The position numbers and the translations under genes are program-made. DNA of 64,000 bases. Origin: Pseudomonas iranensis. Lineage in GTDB: Bacteria; Pseudomonadota; Gammaproteobacteria; Pseudomonadales; Pseudomonadaceae. Every line of letters starts with the position of its first letter. Positions within the stretch are counted from its first letter, which is position 1. Under the pieces are notes generated by a model, which was not told where the DNA came from, searched no databases, and was given only the letters and a program-made list of their open reading frames with translations. The DNA lies in the NCBI RefSeq assembly GCF_014268585.2, contig NZ_CP077092.1, forward strand, positions 1,364,001 to 1,428,000, given 5' to 3'. Positions 43,574 to 54,196 of this stretch are shown here, in pieces.

Positions 43574-45840
43574 CCCCCGAGCAAATGCGCGACGCCTCCC
43601 TGCTCGAACTGTTCAGCCTCGAAGCCGAAGCCCAGACCCAAGTGCTCAGCGCCGGGCTGCTGGCGCTGGAGCGCAATCCGACTCAGGCCGATCAACTGGA
43701 GTCGTGCATGCGCGCGGCGCACTCGCTCAAAGGCGCAGCGCGGATCGTTGGTATCGACAGCGGGGTCAGCGTCGCCCACGTCATGGAAGATTGCCTGGTC
43801 AGCGCCCAGGAAGGGCGTTTGTTGCTGCGTCCCGAGCACATCGACGCGTTGTTGCAGGGCACCGACCTGCTGATGCGCATCGCCACGCCGGCCAACGCGC
43901 CGCGACCTGCGGACATTGAAGCCTACGTGACGCTGATGGGGCGTTTGCTCGATCCGTCGGCGCCAGCCGCTGTGGTTGCCACGCCGCCGATGGCCGAGTT
44001 GCAGATCGAGCCCGCGCCAACAGCGACAGCGCCGATCATGGACGAGCCCGCCGAGCCGACCCCGGGCAAAAACAAACGCACCACCGAAGGCGGCGAGCGC
44101 GTCTTGCGCGTCACCGCCGAGCGCCTGAACAGCCTGCTCGATCTATCGAGCAAATCGCTGGTGGAAACCCAGCGTCTCAAGCCGCATCTGGCGACCATGC
44201 AGCGTCTCAAGCGCATGCAGAACAACGGTCTGCGCGCGCTGGAAAATCTCAATGTGCACCTGAAGGAGCATGCGCTGAGCCTGGAAGCGCTCGAGTCGCT
44301 GGAAGATGCGCGACGTTTGCTCGCCGAGTCGCAGCAACTACTCAGCGAGAAAAACGCCGAACTCGACGAATTCGCCTGGCACGCCAGTCAGCGCGCGCAA
44401 GTGCTCTATGACACCGCGCTGGCCTGTCGCATGCGCCCGTTCGCCGATGTGTTGAGCGGGCAGGCGCGCATGGTTCGCGACCTCGGGCGCAGCCTTGGCA
44501 AACAAGTGCGCCTGGAGATCGAAGGCGAGAAAACCCAGGTCGATCGCGATGTGCTGGAAAAGCTCGAAGCGCCGCTGACTCACTTGCTGCGCAACGCTGT
44601 CGATCACGGCATCGAAACCCCGGAGCAACGCCTGCTCAAGGGCAAGCCGGAAGAGGGCCTGATTCGCCTGCGCGCCTCCCACCAAGCCGGTTTGCTGGTG
44701 CTGGAATTGAGCGATGACGGCAATGGCGTCGATCTTGAGAAAGTCCGCCGCAGCATCGTCGAACGGCAGTTATCCCCAGCCGAAACCGCAGCGCAATTGA
44801 GCGAAGAGGAACTGCTGACCTTCCTGTTTCTGCCGGGCTTCAGCCTGCGCGACAAAGTCACCGAAGTGTCCGGGCGTGGCGTCGGTCTCGACGCTGTTCA
44901 ACACATGGTTCGCCAATTGCGCGGGGCCGTGGTGCTGGAGCAGACGGCGGGCGAGGGCAGCCGTTTCCATCTGGAGGTGCCGCTGACGCTTTCGGTGGTG
45001 CGCAGTCTGGTGGTGGAAGTCGGTGAAGAGGCCTATGCGTTCCCGCTGGCGCATATCGAGCGCATGTGCGATCTGGCGCCGGAAGACATCGTGCAGGTCG
45101 AGGGGCGTCAGCATTTCTGGCACGAAGGCCAGCACGTCGGGCTGGTCGCGGCCAGCCAGTTGCTCAATCGCCCAGCCAGTCAGAACGATGGCGCTACCCT
45201 GAAAGTCGTGGTGATCCGCGAGCGCGAGGCGATTTACGGGGTGGCGGTCGAGCGCTTCGTGGGTGAGCGCACGCTGGTGGTGTTGCCGCTGGACGAGCGT
45301 CTGGGCAAGGTTCAGGACATCTCCGCCGGGGCCTTGCTCGATGACGGCTCGGTGGTGCTGATCGTCGATGTCGAAGACATGCTGCGTTCGGTGGACAAAC
45401 TGCTCAATACCGGGCGCCTGGAGCGCATTGCCCGCCACGGCAATCAAGCTGCCGAAGCGGCGCGCAAACGAGTCTTGGTGGTCGACGATTCGCTGACCGT
45501 GCGCGAGCTGCAACGCAAACTGCTGCTAAATCGTGGCTATGACGTCGCGGTGGCAGTGGACGGCATGGATGGCTGGAATGCGCTGCGTTCGGAGAACTTC
45601 GATCTGCTGATCACCGACATCGACATGCCGCGCATGGACGGCATCGAGCTGGTCACCCTGCTGCGCCGCGACAACCGTCTGCAATCGCTGCCGGTGATGG
45701 TCGTATCGTACAAGGATCGCGAAGAAGACCGCCGCCGTGGACTGGATGCCGGCGCCGACTATTATCTAGCCAAAGCCAGTTTTCATGACGACGCCCTGCT
45801 CGATGCAGTGGTCGAGCTCATCGGAGGAGCGCGGGCATGA
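43570..45840 (+). CDS. wspE: Hybrid CheA-type histidine kinase WspE
   Basis: A 756-residue kinase: HPt domain with H51 (RAAHSLKGAARI), a CheA dimerisation and ATPase core (HLLRNAVDHGIETPEQR for the N box, SGRGVGLDAVQHMV for the G box), a CheW-like domain (about 470-600), and a C-terminal receiver with phosphoacceptor D683 (LLITDIDMPRMDG). It phosphorylates WspR to start c-di-GMP synthesis and WspF to adapt. It overlaps both neighbours by 4 bases. Confidence 0.96.
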   Translation: MTPEQMRDASLLELFSLEAEAQTQVLSAGLLALERNPTQADQLESCMRAAHSLKGAARIVGIDSGVSVAHVMEDCLVSAQEGRLLLRPEHIDALLQGTDLLMRIATPANAPRPADIEAYVTLMGRLLDPSAPAAVVATPPMAELQIEPAPTATAPIMDEPAEPTPGKNKRTTEGGERVLRVTAERLNSLLDLSSKSLVETQRLKPHLATMQRLKRMQNNGLRALENLNVHLKEHALSLEALESLEDARRLLAESQQLLSEKNAELDEFAWHASQRAQVLYDTALACRMRPFADVLSGQARMVRDLGRSLGKQVRLEIEGEKTQVDRDVLEKLEAPLTHLLRNAVDHGIETPEQRLLKGKPEEGLIRLRASHQAGLLVLELSDDGNGVDLEKVRRSIVERQLSPAETAAQLSEEELLTFLFLPGFSLRDKVTEVSGRGVGLDAVQHMVRQLRGAVVLEQTAGEGSRFHLEVPLTLSVVRSLVVEVGEEAYAFPLAHIERMCDLAPEDIVQVEGRQHFWHEGQHVGLVAASQLLNRPASQNDGATLKVVVIREREAIYGVAVERFVGERTLVVLPLDERLGKVQDISAGALLDDGSVVLIVDVEDMLRSVDKLLNTGRLERIARHGNQAAEAARKRVLVVDDSLTVRELQRKLLLNRGYDVAVAVDGMDGWNALRSENFDLLITDIDMPRMDGIELVTLLRRDNRLQSLPVMVVSYKDREEDRRRGLDAGADYYLAKASFHDDALLDAVVELIGGARA

Positions 45841-46847
45841 GGATCGCAATCGTCAACGACATGCCCCTGGCGGTGGAGGCCCTGCGCCGAGCGCTGGCGT
45901 TCGAGCCGGCGCATCAGGTGATCTGGGTCGCCAGCAACGGCGCCGAGGCGGTGCAACGCTGCGCCGAGTGCACACCAGACCTGATTCTGATGGATCTGAT
46001 CATGCCGATCATGGACGGCGTCGAAGCCACGCGGCGGATCATGGCCGAGACGCCGTGCGCGATTGTCATCGTCACCGTGGATCGTCAACAGAACGTGCAC
46101 CGCGTGTTCGAGGCCATGGGTCACGGCGCACTGGACGTGGTCGACACGCCAGCGATCGGCGCCGGCAATGCCCAGGAAGCGGCGGCGCCGTTGTTGCGCA
46201 AGATCCTCAACATCGGCTGGCTGATCGGCGACAAGGCGCCACGTGCGCGCCCGGCGCCGAGTTCGCCGCGCAGTTCGCCGTCACGTCAGCGGCTGGTGGC
46301 GATCGGTTCGTCTGCAGGTGGGCCAGCGGCGCTGGAAGTGTTGCTCAAAGGCCTGCCGAAGGATTTTTCCGCCGCGATCGTGCTGGTGCAGCATGTCGAT
46401 CAGGTGTTCGCCGCCGGCATGACCGAATGGCTGGCCAGTGCCAGCGGCCTCGATGTGCGTCTGGCCCGTGAAGGCGAGCCGCCGCAAAGTGGCGCGGTGC
46501 TGCTGGCCGGGACCAATCACCATATTCGCCTGTTGAAAAACGGCACGCTGGCCTACACCGCCGAACCGGTCAACGAGATCTATCGCCCCTCGATCGACGT
46601 GTTTTTCGAGAGCGTCGCCAGTTACTGGAACGGTGACGCCGTCGGGGTTTTATTGACCGGGATGGGGCGCGATGGCGCGCAAGGGCTTAAGCTCATGCGC
46701 CAGCAGGGTTATTTGACCATTGCGCAGGATCAGCACAGCAGTGCGGTGTACGGCATGCCCAAGGCTGCCGCGGCGATCGATGCCGCGGTGGAAATCCGCC
46801 CGCTGGAAAAGATAGCGCCACGATTGCTGGAGATTTTCCCCAAATGA
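45837..46847 (+). CDS. wspF: CheB-type methylesterase WspF
   Basis: A 336-residue protein: receiver with D53 (LILMDLIMPIMDG), linker rich in serine and arginine, and CheB methylesterase with the catalytic serine in IGSSAGGPAALEVLL, histidine in VLVQHVDQ and aspartate in LLTGMGRDGAQGL. It removes WspA methyl groups and so lowers signalling; loss-of-function wspF mutants are the classic wrinkly-spreader cause in P. fluorescens SBW25. No truncation here. wspR follows after 48 bases. Confidence 0.96.
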   Translation: MRIAIVNDMPLAVEALRRALAFEPAHQVIWVASNGAEAVQRCAECTPDLILMDLIMPIMDGVEATRRIMAETPCAIVIVTVDRQQNVHRVFEAMGHGALDVVDTPAIGAGNAQEAAAPLLRKILNIGWLIGDKAPRARPAPSSPRSSPSRQRLVAIGSSAGGPAALEVLLKGLPKDFSAAIVLVQHVDQVFAAGMTEWLASASGLDVRLAREGEPPQSGAVLLAGTNHHIRLLKNGTLAYTAEPVNEIYRPSIDVFFESVASYWNGDAVGVLLTGMGRDGAQGLKLMRQQGYLTIAQDQHSSAVYGMPKAAAAIDAAVEIRPLEKIAPRLLEIFPK

Positions 46848-46895
46848 ACAGGTTGATCGGCAATCCAGGCTCCCGCAGTACTCAGGTGACCGCTC

Positions 46896-47897
46896 ATGAA
46901 TGATTTACAGATCGACGACATTAAAACCGACGAGAACGCCGCCATGGTGTTGTTGGTGGATGATCAGGCGATGATCGGCGAAGCGGTGCGCCGTGGGCTG
47001 TCGAATCAGGAAAACATCGACTTCCACTTCTGCTCCGACCCGCAGCAGGCCATCGCCCAGGCGGTGCGGATCAAGCCGACGGTGATCCTCCAGGACCTGG
47101 TGATGCCCGGCCTCGATGGCCTGAGCCTGGTGCGCGAATACCGCAATCACCCGGCGACCAAGGACATCCCGATCATCGTCCTCTCGACCAAGGAAGACCC
47201 GCTGATCAAGAGCGCGGCGTTTTCCGCGGGCGCCAACGATTATCTGGTGAAACTGCCGGATACCATCGAGCTGGTCGCGCGGATCCGCTACCACTCGCGT
47301 TCCTACATGACATTGCTGCAACGAGACGCCGCGTACCGTGCGTTGCGGGTCAGCCAGCAGCAATTGCTCGACACCAATCTGGTGCTGCAACGGCTGATGA
47401 ACTCCGATGGCCTGACCGGGCTGTCTAACCGCCGTCACTTCGACGAGTACCTGGAACTGGAGTGGCGCCGTTCGCTGCGCGATCAGACGCAGCTGTCATT
47501 GCTGATGATCGACGTTGATTACTTCAAGTCGTACAACGACAGTTTTGGCCACGTTGAAGGCGACGAAGCGTTGCGCAAGGTCGCTACGGCGATCCGCGAG
47601 GCCAGCTCGCGGCCATCGGACCTGCCGGCGCGTTACGGCGGCGAGGAGTTTGTGCTGGTCCTGCCGAACACTTCGCCGGGCGGCGCGCGGCTGTTGGCCG
47701 AGAAACTGCGCCAGACCGTGGCGGCGCTGAAAATTCCGCACAACACGCCGGCCGAGGGCTCCAGTCTGACCATCAGCATTGGTCTGGCGACCATGGTGCC
47801 CCAGGCGGGGAGTGATTGCCGGCTGCTGATTTCGGCGGCGGATCGCGGCTTGTATCTGGCCAAGAACAATGGGCGCAATCAGGTCGGGATCGAGTAA
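46896..47897 (+). CDS. wspR: Diguanylate cyclase response regulator WspR
   Basis: A 333-residue regulator: receiver with D67 ([12 protein letters not shown]), a helical stalk (about 140-170) and a GGDEF domain with GGEEF at 248-252, an active sequence. The inhibitory site RxxD is intact at R239-D242. It makes c-di-GMP from GTP when phosphorylated by WspE, promoting cellulose and biofilm. The last gene of the operon. Confidence 0.97.
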   Translation: MNDLQIDDIKTDENAAMVLLVDDQAMIGEAVRRGLSNQENIDFHFCSDPQQAIAQAVRIKPTVILQDLVMPGLDGLSLVREYRNHPATKDIPIIVLSTKEDPLIKSAAFSAGANDYLVKLPDTIELVARIRYHSRSYMTLLQRDAAYRALRVSQQQLLDTNLVLQRLMNSDGLTGLSNRRHFDEYLELEWRRSLRDQTQLSLLMIDVDYFKSYNDSFGHVEGDEALRKVATAIREASSRPSDLPARYGGEEFVLVLPNTSPGGARLLAEKLRQTVAALKIPHNTPAEGSSLTISIGLATMVPQAGSDCRLLISAADRGLYLAKNNGRNQVGIE

Positions 47898-47907
47898 CGG
47901 CCGTTGC

Positions 47908-48108
47908 CCTCACCCCAGCCCTCTCCCCGGAGGGAGAGGGGGCCGACCGAGGTGTCTCGGGCCAGACATCGACCTGAGAGATCGCAGCGATTATGGATCT
48001 TCAGGCTTGGCGATCACGGATTCGGTGAAGCCATGTCTAGTCGGCGTATGTTTCAAATATCCCCCGATCGGTCCCCTCTCCCTCCGGGAGAGGGCTAGGG
48101 TGAGGGCA
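47908..48108. repeat. REP-like inverted repeat, fourth type, in the wspR-prfB gap
   Basis: Arms built on ccctcaccccagccctctcc and its complement, each with an own short palindrome (ctctccc-gg-gggagag), enclose about 130 bases. It accounts for most of the 309-base gap 47898-48206. The rest holds a tatact -10-like site (48162-48167), possibly the prfB promoter, without a good -35. Confidence 0.78.
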
Positions 48109-48206
48109 GCAATCTCGGCCCATTCACCGCCAGACGGGCTGCCGCGACAGCCTGTTTACGTTATACTCGCCGGCTTTCAAAAGTTCGCCAACGAGTGCTG
48201 CCCGTC

Positions 48207-49302
48207 ATGGAAATCAACCCGATCCTGAACACCATCAAGGACCTGTCCGAGCGCTCCGAAACTATTCGGGGGTATCTTTGACTACGATCAAAAGCATGAG
48301 CGTCTGACCGAGGTCAATCGCGAGCTTGAAGATCCGAGTGTCTGGAACAAACCTGAATACGCCCAGGAGCTGGGCCGCGAGCGTGCCGCGCTGGCGCAGA
48401 TCGTCGACACCCTCGACGAACTGAACGGCGGTCTGGCCGATTGCCGCGACCTGCTGGACATGGCCGTCGAAGAAAACGACGAAGGCGCAGTGGGCGATGT
48501 CGTCGCCGAGCTGGCCCGTCTCGAGGAAAATCTGGCCAAGCTGGAATTCCGCCGCATGTTCAGCCATGAAATGGACCCGAACAACGCCTACCTGGACATC
48601 CAGGCCGGTTCCGGCGGTACCGAAGCGCAGGACTGGGCCAACATCCTGCTGCGCATGTACCTGCGCTGGGCCGACAAACGCGGTTTCGACGCGACCATCA
48701 TGGAACTGTCCGCCGGTGAAGTCGCCGGGATCAAGGGCGCGACCGTGCACATCAAGGGCGAATACGCCTTTGGCTGGCTGCGTACCGAGATCGGCGTGCA
48801 CCGTCTGGTGCGCAAAAGCCCGTTCGACTCCGGCAACCGTCGCCACACTTCGTTCTCCGCTGTTTTCGTCTCGCCAGAGATCGATGACAAGGTGGAAATC
48901 GAAATCAACCCGGCAGACCTGCGGATCGACACCTATCGTTCCTCCGGTGCCGGTGGTCAGCACGTAAACACCACCGACTCGGCCGTACGTATCACCCACG
49001 TACCGACCAACACCGTGGTCAGCTGCCAGAACGAGCGTTCCCAGCACGCCAACAAGGACACCGCGATGAAAATGCTGCGGGCCAAGTTGTACGAGCAGGA
49101 AATGCAGAAGCGCAATGCGGCCTCGCAGGCGCTGGAAGACACCAAGTCCGATATCGGCTGGGGTCACCAGATCCGCTCTTACGTGCTCGATGCCTCGCGG
49201 ATCAAGGATCTGCGGACCAACATCGAACGCAGCGATTGCGACAAGGTGCTCGACGGCGACATCGACGAGTACCTGGAAGCCAGCCTGAAATCCGGCCTGT
49301 AA
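48207..49302 (+). CDS. prfB: Peptide chain release factor RF2 (programmed +1 frameshift)
   Basis: A 364-residue release factor recognising UGA and UAA. The first 24 codons ([20 protein letters not shown] to RGYL) end at an in-frame UGA (48279-48281) and continue in the +1 frame as DYDQKHERL. The GGQ motif ([17 protein letters not shown]) that triggers peptide release and the SPF codon-recognition tripeptide (KSPFDSG) are intact. The split is the normal autoregulatory frameshift, not a sequencing fault. lysS follows, as in many proteobacteria. Confidence 0.97.
48267..48282 (+). promoter_or_regulatory. RF2 programmed frameshift site
   Basis: The sequence cggggg-tat-ctt-tga-c contains an internal Shine-Dalgarno-like ggggg three bases before the slippery CUU, followed by UGA and C. 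When RF2 is scarce the ribosome slips CUU to UUU and reads GAC, making full-length RF2. Confidence 0.95.
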
Positions 49303-49310
49303 CACCCTCT

Positions 49311-49354
49311 GTGGGAGCGGGCTCGCCCGCGATCCCCAGCCGAAGGCTGGGGGC
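49311..49354 (+). repeat. REP-like and hairpin sequence between prfB and lysS
   Basis: A REP-related gtgggagcgggctcgcccgc is followed at once by a stem ccccagcc/ggctgggg. No T-run follows, so it is probably a pause or mRNA-stability element rather than a terminator, and lysS may be read with prfB. Confidence 0.55.
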
Positions 49355-49381
49355 AACGAACCTGATGGAATACTTAAAGAC

Positions 49382-50884
49382 ATGAGCGACCTACAACTCG
49401 ACCCGCAAGCCCTGCAACAGGAAGAAAACTCCCTGATCGCCCTGCGCAAGGAAAAGCTTGCTGCCGAGCGCGCCAAGGGCAATGCCTTCCCGAACGACTT
49501 CCGCCGCGACAACTACTGCGATGCCTTGCAGAAACAGTACGCGGACAAGACCAAGGAAGAGCTGGCAGAGGCTGCAATCCCGGTCAAGGTTGCCGGTCGC
49601 ATCATGCTCAACCGTGGCTCGTTCATGGTGATCCAGGACATGACCGGGCGCATTCAGGTCTACGTCAACCGCAAGACGCTGTCCGAAGAAACCCTGGCTG
49701 CGGTGAAAACCTGGGACATGGGCGACATCATTGCCGCCGAAGGCACCCTGGCGCGTTCCGGCAAAGGCGACCTGTACGTTGAAATGACCAACGTGCGCCT
49801 GCTGACCAAGTCGCTGCGTCCGCTGCCGGACAAGCACCACGGCCTGACCGACACCGAGCAGCGCTACCGCCAGCGTTACGTCGACCTGATCGTCAACGAA
49901 GACGTGCGCCAGACCTTCCGCGTGCGTTCGCAAGTGATCGCGCACATCCGCAGCTTCCTGATGAAGCGCGACTTCCTCGAAGTCGAAACGCCGATGCTGC
50001 AGACCATTCCCGGTGGCGCCGCAGCCAAGCCGTTCGAAACTCACCACAACGCGCTGGACATGGAAATGTTCCTGCGTATCGCACCAGAGCTGTATCTGAA
50101 GCGTCTGGTGGTTGGCGGTTTTGAAAAGGTCTTCGAGATCAACCGCAACTTCCGTAACGAAGGCGTTTCGACTCGTCACAACCCTGAGTTCACCATGTTG
50201 GAGTTCTATCAGGCGTACGCCGATTACGAAGACAACATGGACCTGACCGAAGAACTGTTCCGCGAGCTGGCGCAGCTGGTACTGGGCAGCACCGACGTGC
50301 CGTACGGCGACAAAGTGTTCCACTTCGGCGAGCCGTTCGTGCGTCTGTCGGTGTTCGACTCGATCCTCAAGTACAACCCTGAGCTGACTGCCGATGATCT
50401 GAACGACATCGACAAGGCTCGCGCCATCGCCAAGAAGGCCGGCGCCAAGGTGCTGGGCTTCGAAGGTCTGGGCAAATTGCAGGTGATGATTTTCGAAGAG
50501 CTGGTCGAGCACAAGCTCGAGCAGCCGCACTTCATCACTCAGTACCCGTTCGAAGTGTCGCCGCTGGCCCGTCGTAACGACGAGAACCCGAACGTCACCG
50601 ACCGCTTCGAGCTGTTCATCGGTGGTCGTGAAATCGCCAATGCCTACTCCGAGTTGAACGACGCCGAAGATCAGGCCGAGCGTTTCATGGCGCAGGTGGC
50701 CGACAAGGACGCCGGCGACGACGAAGCCATGCACTACGATGCCGACTTCGTCCGTGCGCTGGAGTACGGCATGCCGCCAACCGCCGGTGAAGGTATCGGC
50801 ATCGATCGTCTGGTGATGTTGCTGACCAACTCGCCGTCGATCCGCGATGTGATCCTGTTCCCGCACATGCGACCGCAAGCGTAA
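49382..50884 (+). CDS. lysS: Lysyl-tRNA synthetase, class II
   Basis: A 500-residue class II synthetase: OB-fold anticodon-binding domain (about 60-170), motif 2 with [17 protein letters not shown] and motif 3 with [13 protein letters not shown] near the end. It charges tRNA-Lys. Length and order with prfB are typical. It ends in a strong terminator. Confidence 0.98.
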   Translation: MSDLQLDPQALQQEENSLIALRKEKLAAERAKGNAFPNDFRRDNYCDALQKQYADKTKEELAEAAIPVKVAGRIMLNRGSFMVIQDMTGRIQVYVNRKTLSEETLAAVKTWDMGDIIAAEGTLARSGKGDLYVEMTNVRLLTKSLRPLPDKHHGLTDTEQRYRQRYVDLIVNEDVRQTFRVRSQVIAHIRSFLMKRDFLEVETPMLQTIPGGAAAKPFETHHNALDMEMFLRIAPELYLKRLVVGGFEKVFEINRNFRNEGVSTRHNPEFTMLEFYQAYADYEDNMDLTEELFRELAQLVLGSTDVPYGDKVFHFGEPFVRLSVFDSILKYNPELTADDLNDIDKARAIAKKAGAKVLGFEGLGKLQVMIFEELVEHKLEQPHFITQYPFEVSPLARRNDENPNVTDRFELFIGGREIANAYSELNDAEDQAERFMAQVADKDAGDDEAMHYDADFVRALEYGMPPTAGEGIGIDRLVMLLTNSPSIRDVILFPHMRPQA

Positions 50885-50895
50885 ACGTTTCAGTT

Positions 50896-50925
50896 AAAAA
50901 GCCGCCTAAAACAGGCGGCTTTTTA
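50896..50925 (+). terminator. Intrinsic terminator of prfB-lysS
   Basis: A stem aaaaagccgcct/aggcggcttttt with a 5-base loop, 11 bases after the lysS stop. Confidence 0.94.
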
Positions 50926-50986
50926 TTGCCTGTCTGGTACAAATGTATCAATTGGTTAATTTGGCATTAGTAGAGGAAGTGCTGTC

Positions 50987-51703
50987 GTGATGGGTGCATT
51001 AGCTCAAGAAGGTGCAGCGGGTATCGCCACTGCGGTCGCTGAAAGTGTTCAGTACCAGGGCCGCAAGGCCAGCCGACAGGGCAGTGAGCAGCGTCGCCAG
51101 GACATTCTCGACGCCGCGATGCGCATTGTCGTGCGCGACGGCGTGCGTGCCGTGCGCCATCGTGCGGTCGCGGCGGAGGCCGGCGTGCCGCTGTCGGCGA
51201 CCACGTATTACTTCAAGGACATCGATGACCTGCTCACCGATACCTTCGCCCAATACGTTGAACGCAGCGCGGCGTACATGGCCAAGTTGTGGATCAATAA
51301 CGAGGGTCTGTTGCGCGAAATGGTGGTCAGCGCCGACGGCAGCCCGGAGTCGCGCTCCCAACTGGCCGATGACATCGCGCGGCTGATGGCCGATTACGTG
51401 CACCGGCAATTGATCAATCGGCGCGAGCATCTGATGGCCGAGCAGGCGTTCCGCCAGGAAGCGCTGCTAAACCCGCGTCTGGCCATTCTGGTGCGCTCGC
51501 ATCAGCAGATTCTGTTGCAGGGCACCTGCCAGTTGTTCCAGGTACTGGGCTCGCGCGAACCGCAGCAGGATGCCAAGGTGTTGACGGCGATTATCGGCCG
51601 GATGGAATATCAGGGCCTGCTCAACGACGCTGAGCCATTGGCCGAAGAGGACATGCTCGGGATCCTGACGCGGTATATGCACCTGGTGCTGGCGTCCGTC
51701 TAG
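50987..51703 (+). CDS. TetR/AcrR family transcriptional regulator
   Basis: A 238-residue regulator: a leader of about 30 residues, then a TetR helix-turn-helix (about 35-80, RRQDILDAAMRIVVRDG, AVAAEAGVPLSATTYYFKD) and a helical ligand domain. Regulated genes and ligand are unknown. Start is GTG at 50987 or the adjacent ATG at 50990; gagga at 50973-50977 serves either. I recall a TetR gene at the same place after lysS in P. aeruginosa. Followed by a DUF1704 gene in the same direction. Confidence 0.88.
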   Translation: MMGALAQEGAAGIATAVAESVQYQGRKASRQGSEQRRQDILDAAMRIVVRDGVRAVRHRAVAAEAGVPLSATTYYFKDIDDLLTDTFAQYVERSAAYMAKLWINNEGLLREMVVSADGSPESRSQLADDIARLMADYVHRQLINRREHLMAEQAFRQEALLNPRLAILVRSHQQILLQGTCQLFQVLGSREPQQDAKVLTAIIGRMEYQGLLNDAEPLAEEDMLGILTRYMHLVLASV

Positions 51704-51721
51704 CGTTTCACGCTACACCCC

Positions 51722-51809
51722 GTGGGAGCGAGCCTGCTCGCGAAAGCACTCTGATATTCAACATCTCCGTTGTCTGACACAGTGCATTCGCGAGCAGGCT
51801 CGCTCCCAC
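51722..51809. repeat. REP pair (outward-facing) with 42-base spacer
   Basis: Two perfect main-type REPs in inverted order (gtgggag copy first), unlike the pairs that start with ttcgcga. Located between the TetR and DUF1704 genes. Confidence 0.86.
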
Positions 51810-51863
51810 AAAAGGCCTCAGCGCCTATGATTGGCTACGTCACGTTTTCTACAGGAGTTTCGG

Positions 51864-53141
51864 GTGGACGATTACCAGCAGACGATACGCATGTTGTCCG
51901 ATCGCATTGTGCTGGCGCAGACGCCGATCCGCGTGCTCGATGCGGTCAAGTGGGACGACAACGTGCGCAAGGGTTTCCTCAAGGCCAAAGGCAAGGAAAT
52001 GCCGGCGGTGGATCGCGACTACTACCTCAACCGCCCGCTGTCGTTCGATTCGAGCCAGGTCAAACTGGAATTCCAGAACATCGAGCGCGACATCACCCGC
52101 CAGCTCGGCCAGTTCAACCCGGTCGGGCAGATCATGCGGCGCATGTGCAAGGAGTACCGCATGGTCGTGCGCATGCTCGAGGCGCGCGGAACCGAGGATT
52201 TCGGCCTGATCTCGCAAGAGCTGTACGGCGCGGCGTCCGATGCTTTCCACGCCGGTGATCCGACTTTGGCCGATCTTGGCCTGATGATGTCCGACTACCT
52301 GAACAACATCGACGGGCGCGGCGATCTGAAGGACGAGCCGAAAATCCTCACCGCCAAAGACGCGGTGCACCTGCTGCAAACCCGTTTGAACAAAGTGTTT
52401 GGCGAGGCCGAAGAGACCATTCGCGTGTTCGAGTCCGACGGCATCGTCGCCGACGCGGCGGCGGGCGCCGACTACATCAAGATTCGCACCGACGCACTGT
52501 TCAACGACCGCGACGTGCGCGCACTGGAAGTCCACGAGGGCCTGGTGCATGTCGGCACCACGCTCAACGGTTTGAACCAGCCGATCTGCACCTTCCTGTC
52601 GAAAGGCCCACCCTCGTCCACGGTGACCCAGGAAGGCCTGGCGATCCTGATGGAAATCATCACCTTCGCCTCTTACCCGAGTCGCCTGCGCAAATTGACC
52701 AACCGCACCCGTGCGATTCATATGGTGGAAGAGGGCGCCGACTTTTTGCAGATTTACGAATTCTTCCGCGAGCAGGGTTTCGAGATGGCCGAAAGCTACG
52801 GCAATGCCAGCCGGGTTTTCCGTGGCTCGACGCCGACCGGTCTGCCATTCACCAAAGACTTGTCCTACCTCAAGGGCTTCATCATGGTTTACAACTACAT
52901 TCAGTTGGCCGTGCGCAAGGGCAAGCTTGAGCAGATTCCGTTGTTGTTCTGTGGCAAGACCACACTGGAAGACATGCGGACCCTGCGGCAACTGGTGGAC
53001 GAAGGACTGGTGGTGCCGCCCAAGTATTTGCCTGACCAGTTCCGTGACTTGAATGCGTTGTCTGCGTGGATGTGTTTCTCCAACTTCCTCAACCATTTGA
53101 GCCTGGACCGGATTGAGGCGGATTACTCCAATATCCTCTGA
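51864..53141 (+). CDS. DUF1704 (QEGLA-motif) metalloprotease-like protein
   Basis: A 425-residue protein with the HExxxH pattern in [14 protein letters not shown] and the QEGLA motif in [12 protein letters not shown]. These are the zinc-site segments of the DUF1704/MATCAP-like fold, in eukaryotes tubulin carboxypeptidases. In bacteria the family is called flavohemoglobin expression-modulating, without proof. Start is GTG at 51864 with aggag upstream. No flavohemoglobin gene is nearby, so its role here is open. Confidence 0.85.
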   Translation: MDDYQQTIRMLSDRIVLAQTPIRVLDAVKWDDNVRKGFLKAKGKEMPAVDRDYYLNRPLSFDSSQVKLEFQNIERDITRQLGQFNPVGQIMRRMCKEYRMVVRMLEARGTEDFGLISQELYGAASDAFHAGDPTLADLGLMMSDYLNNIDGRGDLKDEPKILTAKDAVHLLQTRLNKVFGEAEETIRVFESDGIVADAAAGADYIKIRTDALFNDRDVRALEVHEGLVHVGTTLNGLNQPICTFLSKGPPSSTVTQEGLAILMEIITFASYPSRLRKLTNRTRAIHMVEEGADFLQIYEFFREQGFEMAESYGNASRVFRGSTPTGLPFTKDLSYLKGFIMVYNYIQLAVRKGKLEQIPLLFCGKTTLEDMRTLRQLVDEGLVVPPKYLPDQFRDLNALSAWMCFSNFLNHLSLDRIEADYSNIL

Positions 53142-53146
53142 TAGCT

Positions 53147-53250
53147 GATCGTTCCCACGCTCCGCGTGGGAATGCATCCCATGACGCTCCGCGTCACGGT
53201 GGACGCAGAGCGTCCATGGCGGCATTCCCACGCCGAGCGTGGGAACGATC
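53147..53250. repeat. Complex REP-like palindrome, fifth type
   Basis: Outer arms gatcgttcccacgctccgcg and its near complement enclose inner repeats built on gacgctccgcgtc and gacgcagagcgtc. The whole 104 bases can fold as a clover. It lies directly after the DUF1704 stop. Confidence 0.78.
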
Positions 53251-53290
53251 CAACCGTATTTCAACCTGAAATTTTGCGAGGTTTCACCGG

Positions 53291-54196
53291 ATGAGAATCC
53301 TCGGCATTCTTTGCCTGCTCTTGACCCTCGGTGGTTGTAGTTCGCTGCTGTTCTACCCGGAACCGGGCCAGATCTTCACCCCGGACAAAGCCAAACTCGA
53401 ATACCGCACCGTCACGCTGGTCACCGCGGATGGCTTGAAACTCAACGCCTGGTGGCTGCCGGCCAAACCTGGGGTCGAGGTCAAAGGCACGGTCCTGCAT
53501 CTGCACGGTAACGGCGGTAATCTGCCGATGCACCTGGGCGGCAGTTGGTGGTTGCCGAAGAACGGCTATCAGGTTTTGTTGGTGGACTATCGCGGCTACG
53601 GTTTGTCCGAAGGCAAGCCGAGCCTGCCGGCTATCTATCAGGACATCGACGCCGCGTTCGCCTGGCTCGACAACGCGCCCGAGGTCAAAGGCAAACCGCT
53701 GGTGCTGCTCGGGCAGAGTCTGGGCGGCGCGATGTCGGTGCATTGGCTGGCGCAGCACCCGGAGCGGCAAAAACAACTCAAGGCCCTGGTGCTGGATGGC
53801 GTGCCGGCCAGTTATCGCAGTGTCGGCCAATTCGCCCTCAGCACTTCGTGGCTGACCTGGCCATTGCAAGTGCCGCTGTCGTGGCTGGTGCCGGACGGCG
53901 ACAGCGCAATCAACTCGATGGCGCAGCTGACCGGCGTGCCGAAGCTGATCTTCCACAGCATCGACGACCCGCTGGTGCCAATGGCCAACGGCATTCGCCT
54001 GTATCAGGCCGCGCCGCCGCCGCGCGTGTTGCAGCTGACCCGGGGTGGTCATGTGCAAACCTTCGGCGACCCGGTGTGGCGTCAGGTCATGCTGCGCTAC
54101 CTCGATGATCCCAAACACTTCGAAGGCCTGCGCCGCCTCGGCGAAATCCCCAACTATCCGCCGCCCCCGAATTCTGAAGATGAGACCCCGCAATGA
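53291..54196 (+). CDS. Lipoprotein alpha/beta hydrolase
   Basis: A 301-residue hydrolase: lipoprotein signal with lipobox LGGC (C16), oxyanion loop HLHGNGGN (about 70-77), nucleophile S143 (LLGQSLGGAMS), acid D in SIDDPLVP and histidine in TRGGHVQTFG. Family members include BEM46-like esterases; the substrate is unknown. It overlaps the next gene by 4 bases (ATGA). Confidence 0.86.
   Translation: MRILGILCLLLTLGGCSSLLFYPEPGQIFTPDKAKLEYRTVTLVTADGLKLNAWWLPAKPGVEVKGTVLHLHGNGGNLPMHLGGSWWLPKNGYQVLLVDYRGYGLSEGKPSLPAIYQDIDAAFAWLDNAPEVKGKPLVLLGQSLGGAMSVHWLAQHPERQKQLKALVLDGVPASYRSVGQFALSTSWLTWPLQVPLSWLVPDGDSAINSMAQLTGVPKLIFHSIDDPLVPMANGIRLYQAAPPPRVLQLTRGGHVQTFGDPVWRQVMLRYLDDPKHFEGLRRLGEIPNYPPPPNSEDETPQ

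Noticed and set aside
48207..48302. prfB in-frame stop as a disabling mutation
   Set aside because: It is the conserved programmed +1 frameshift site.
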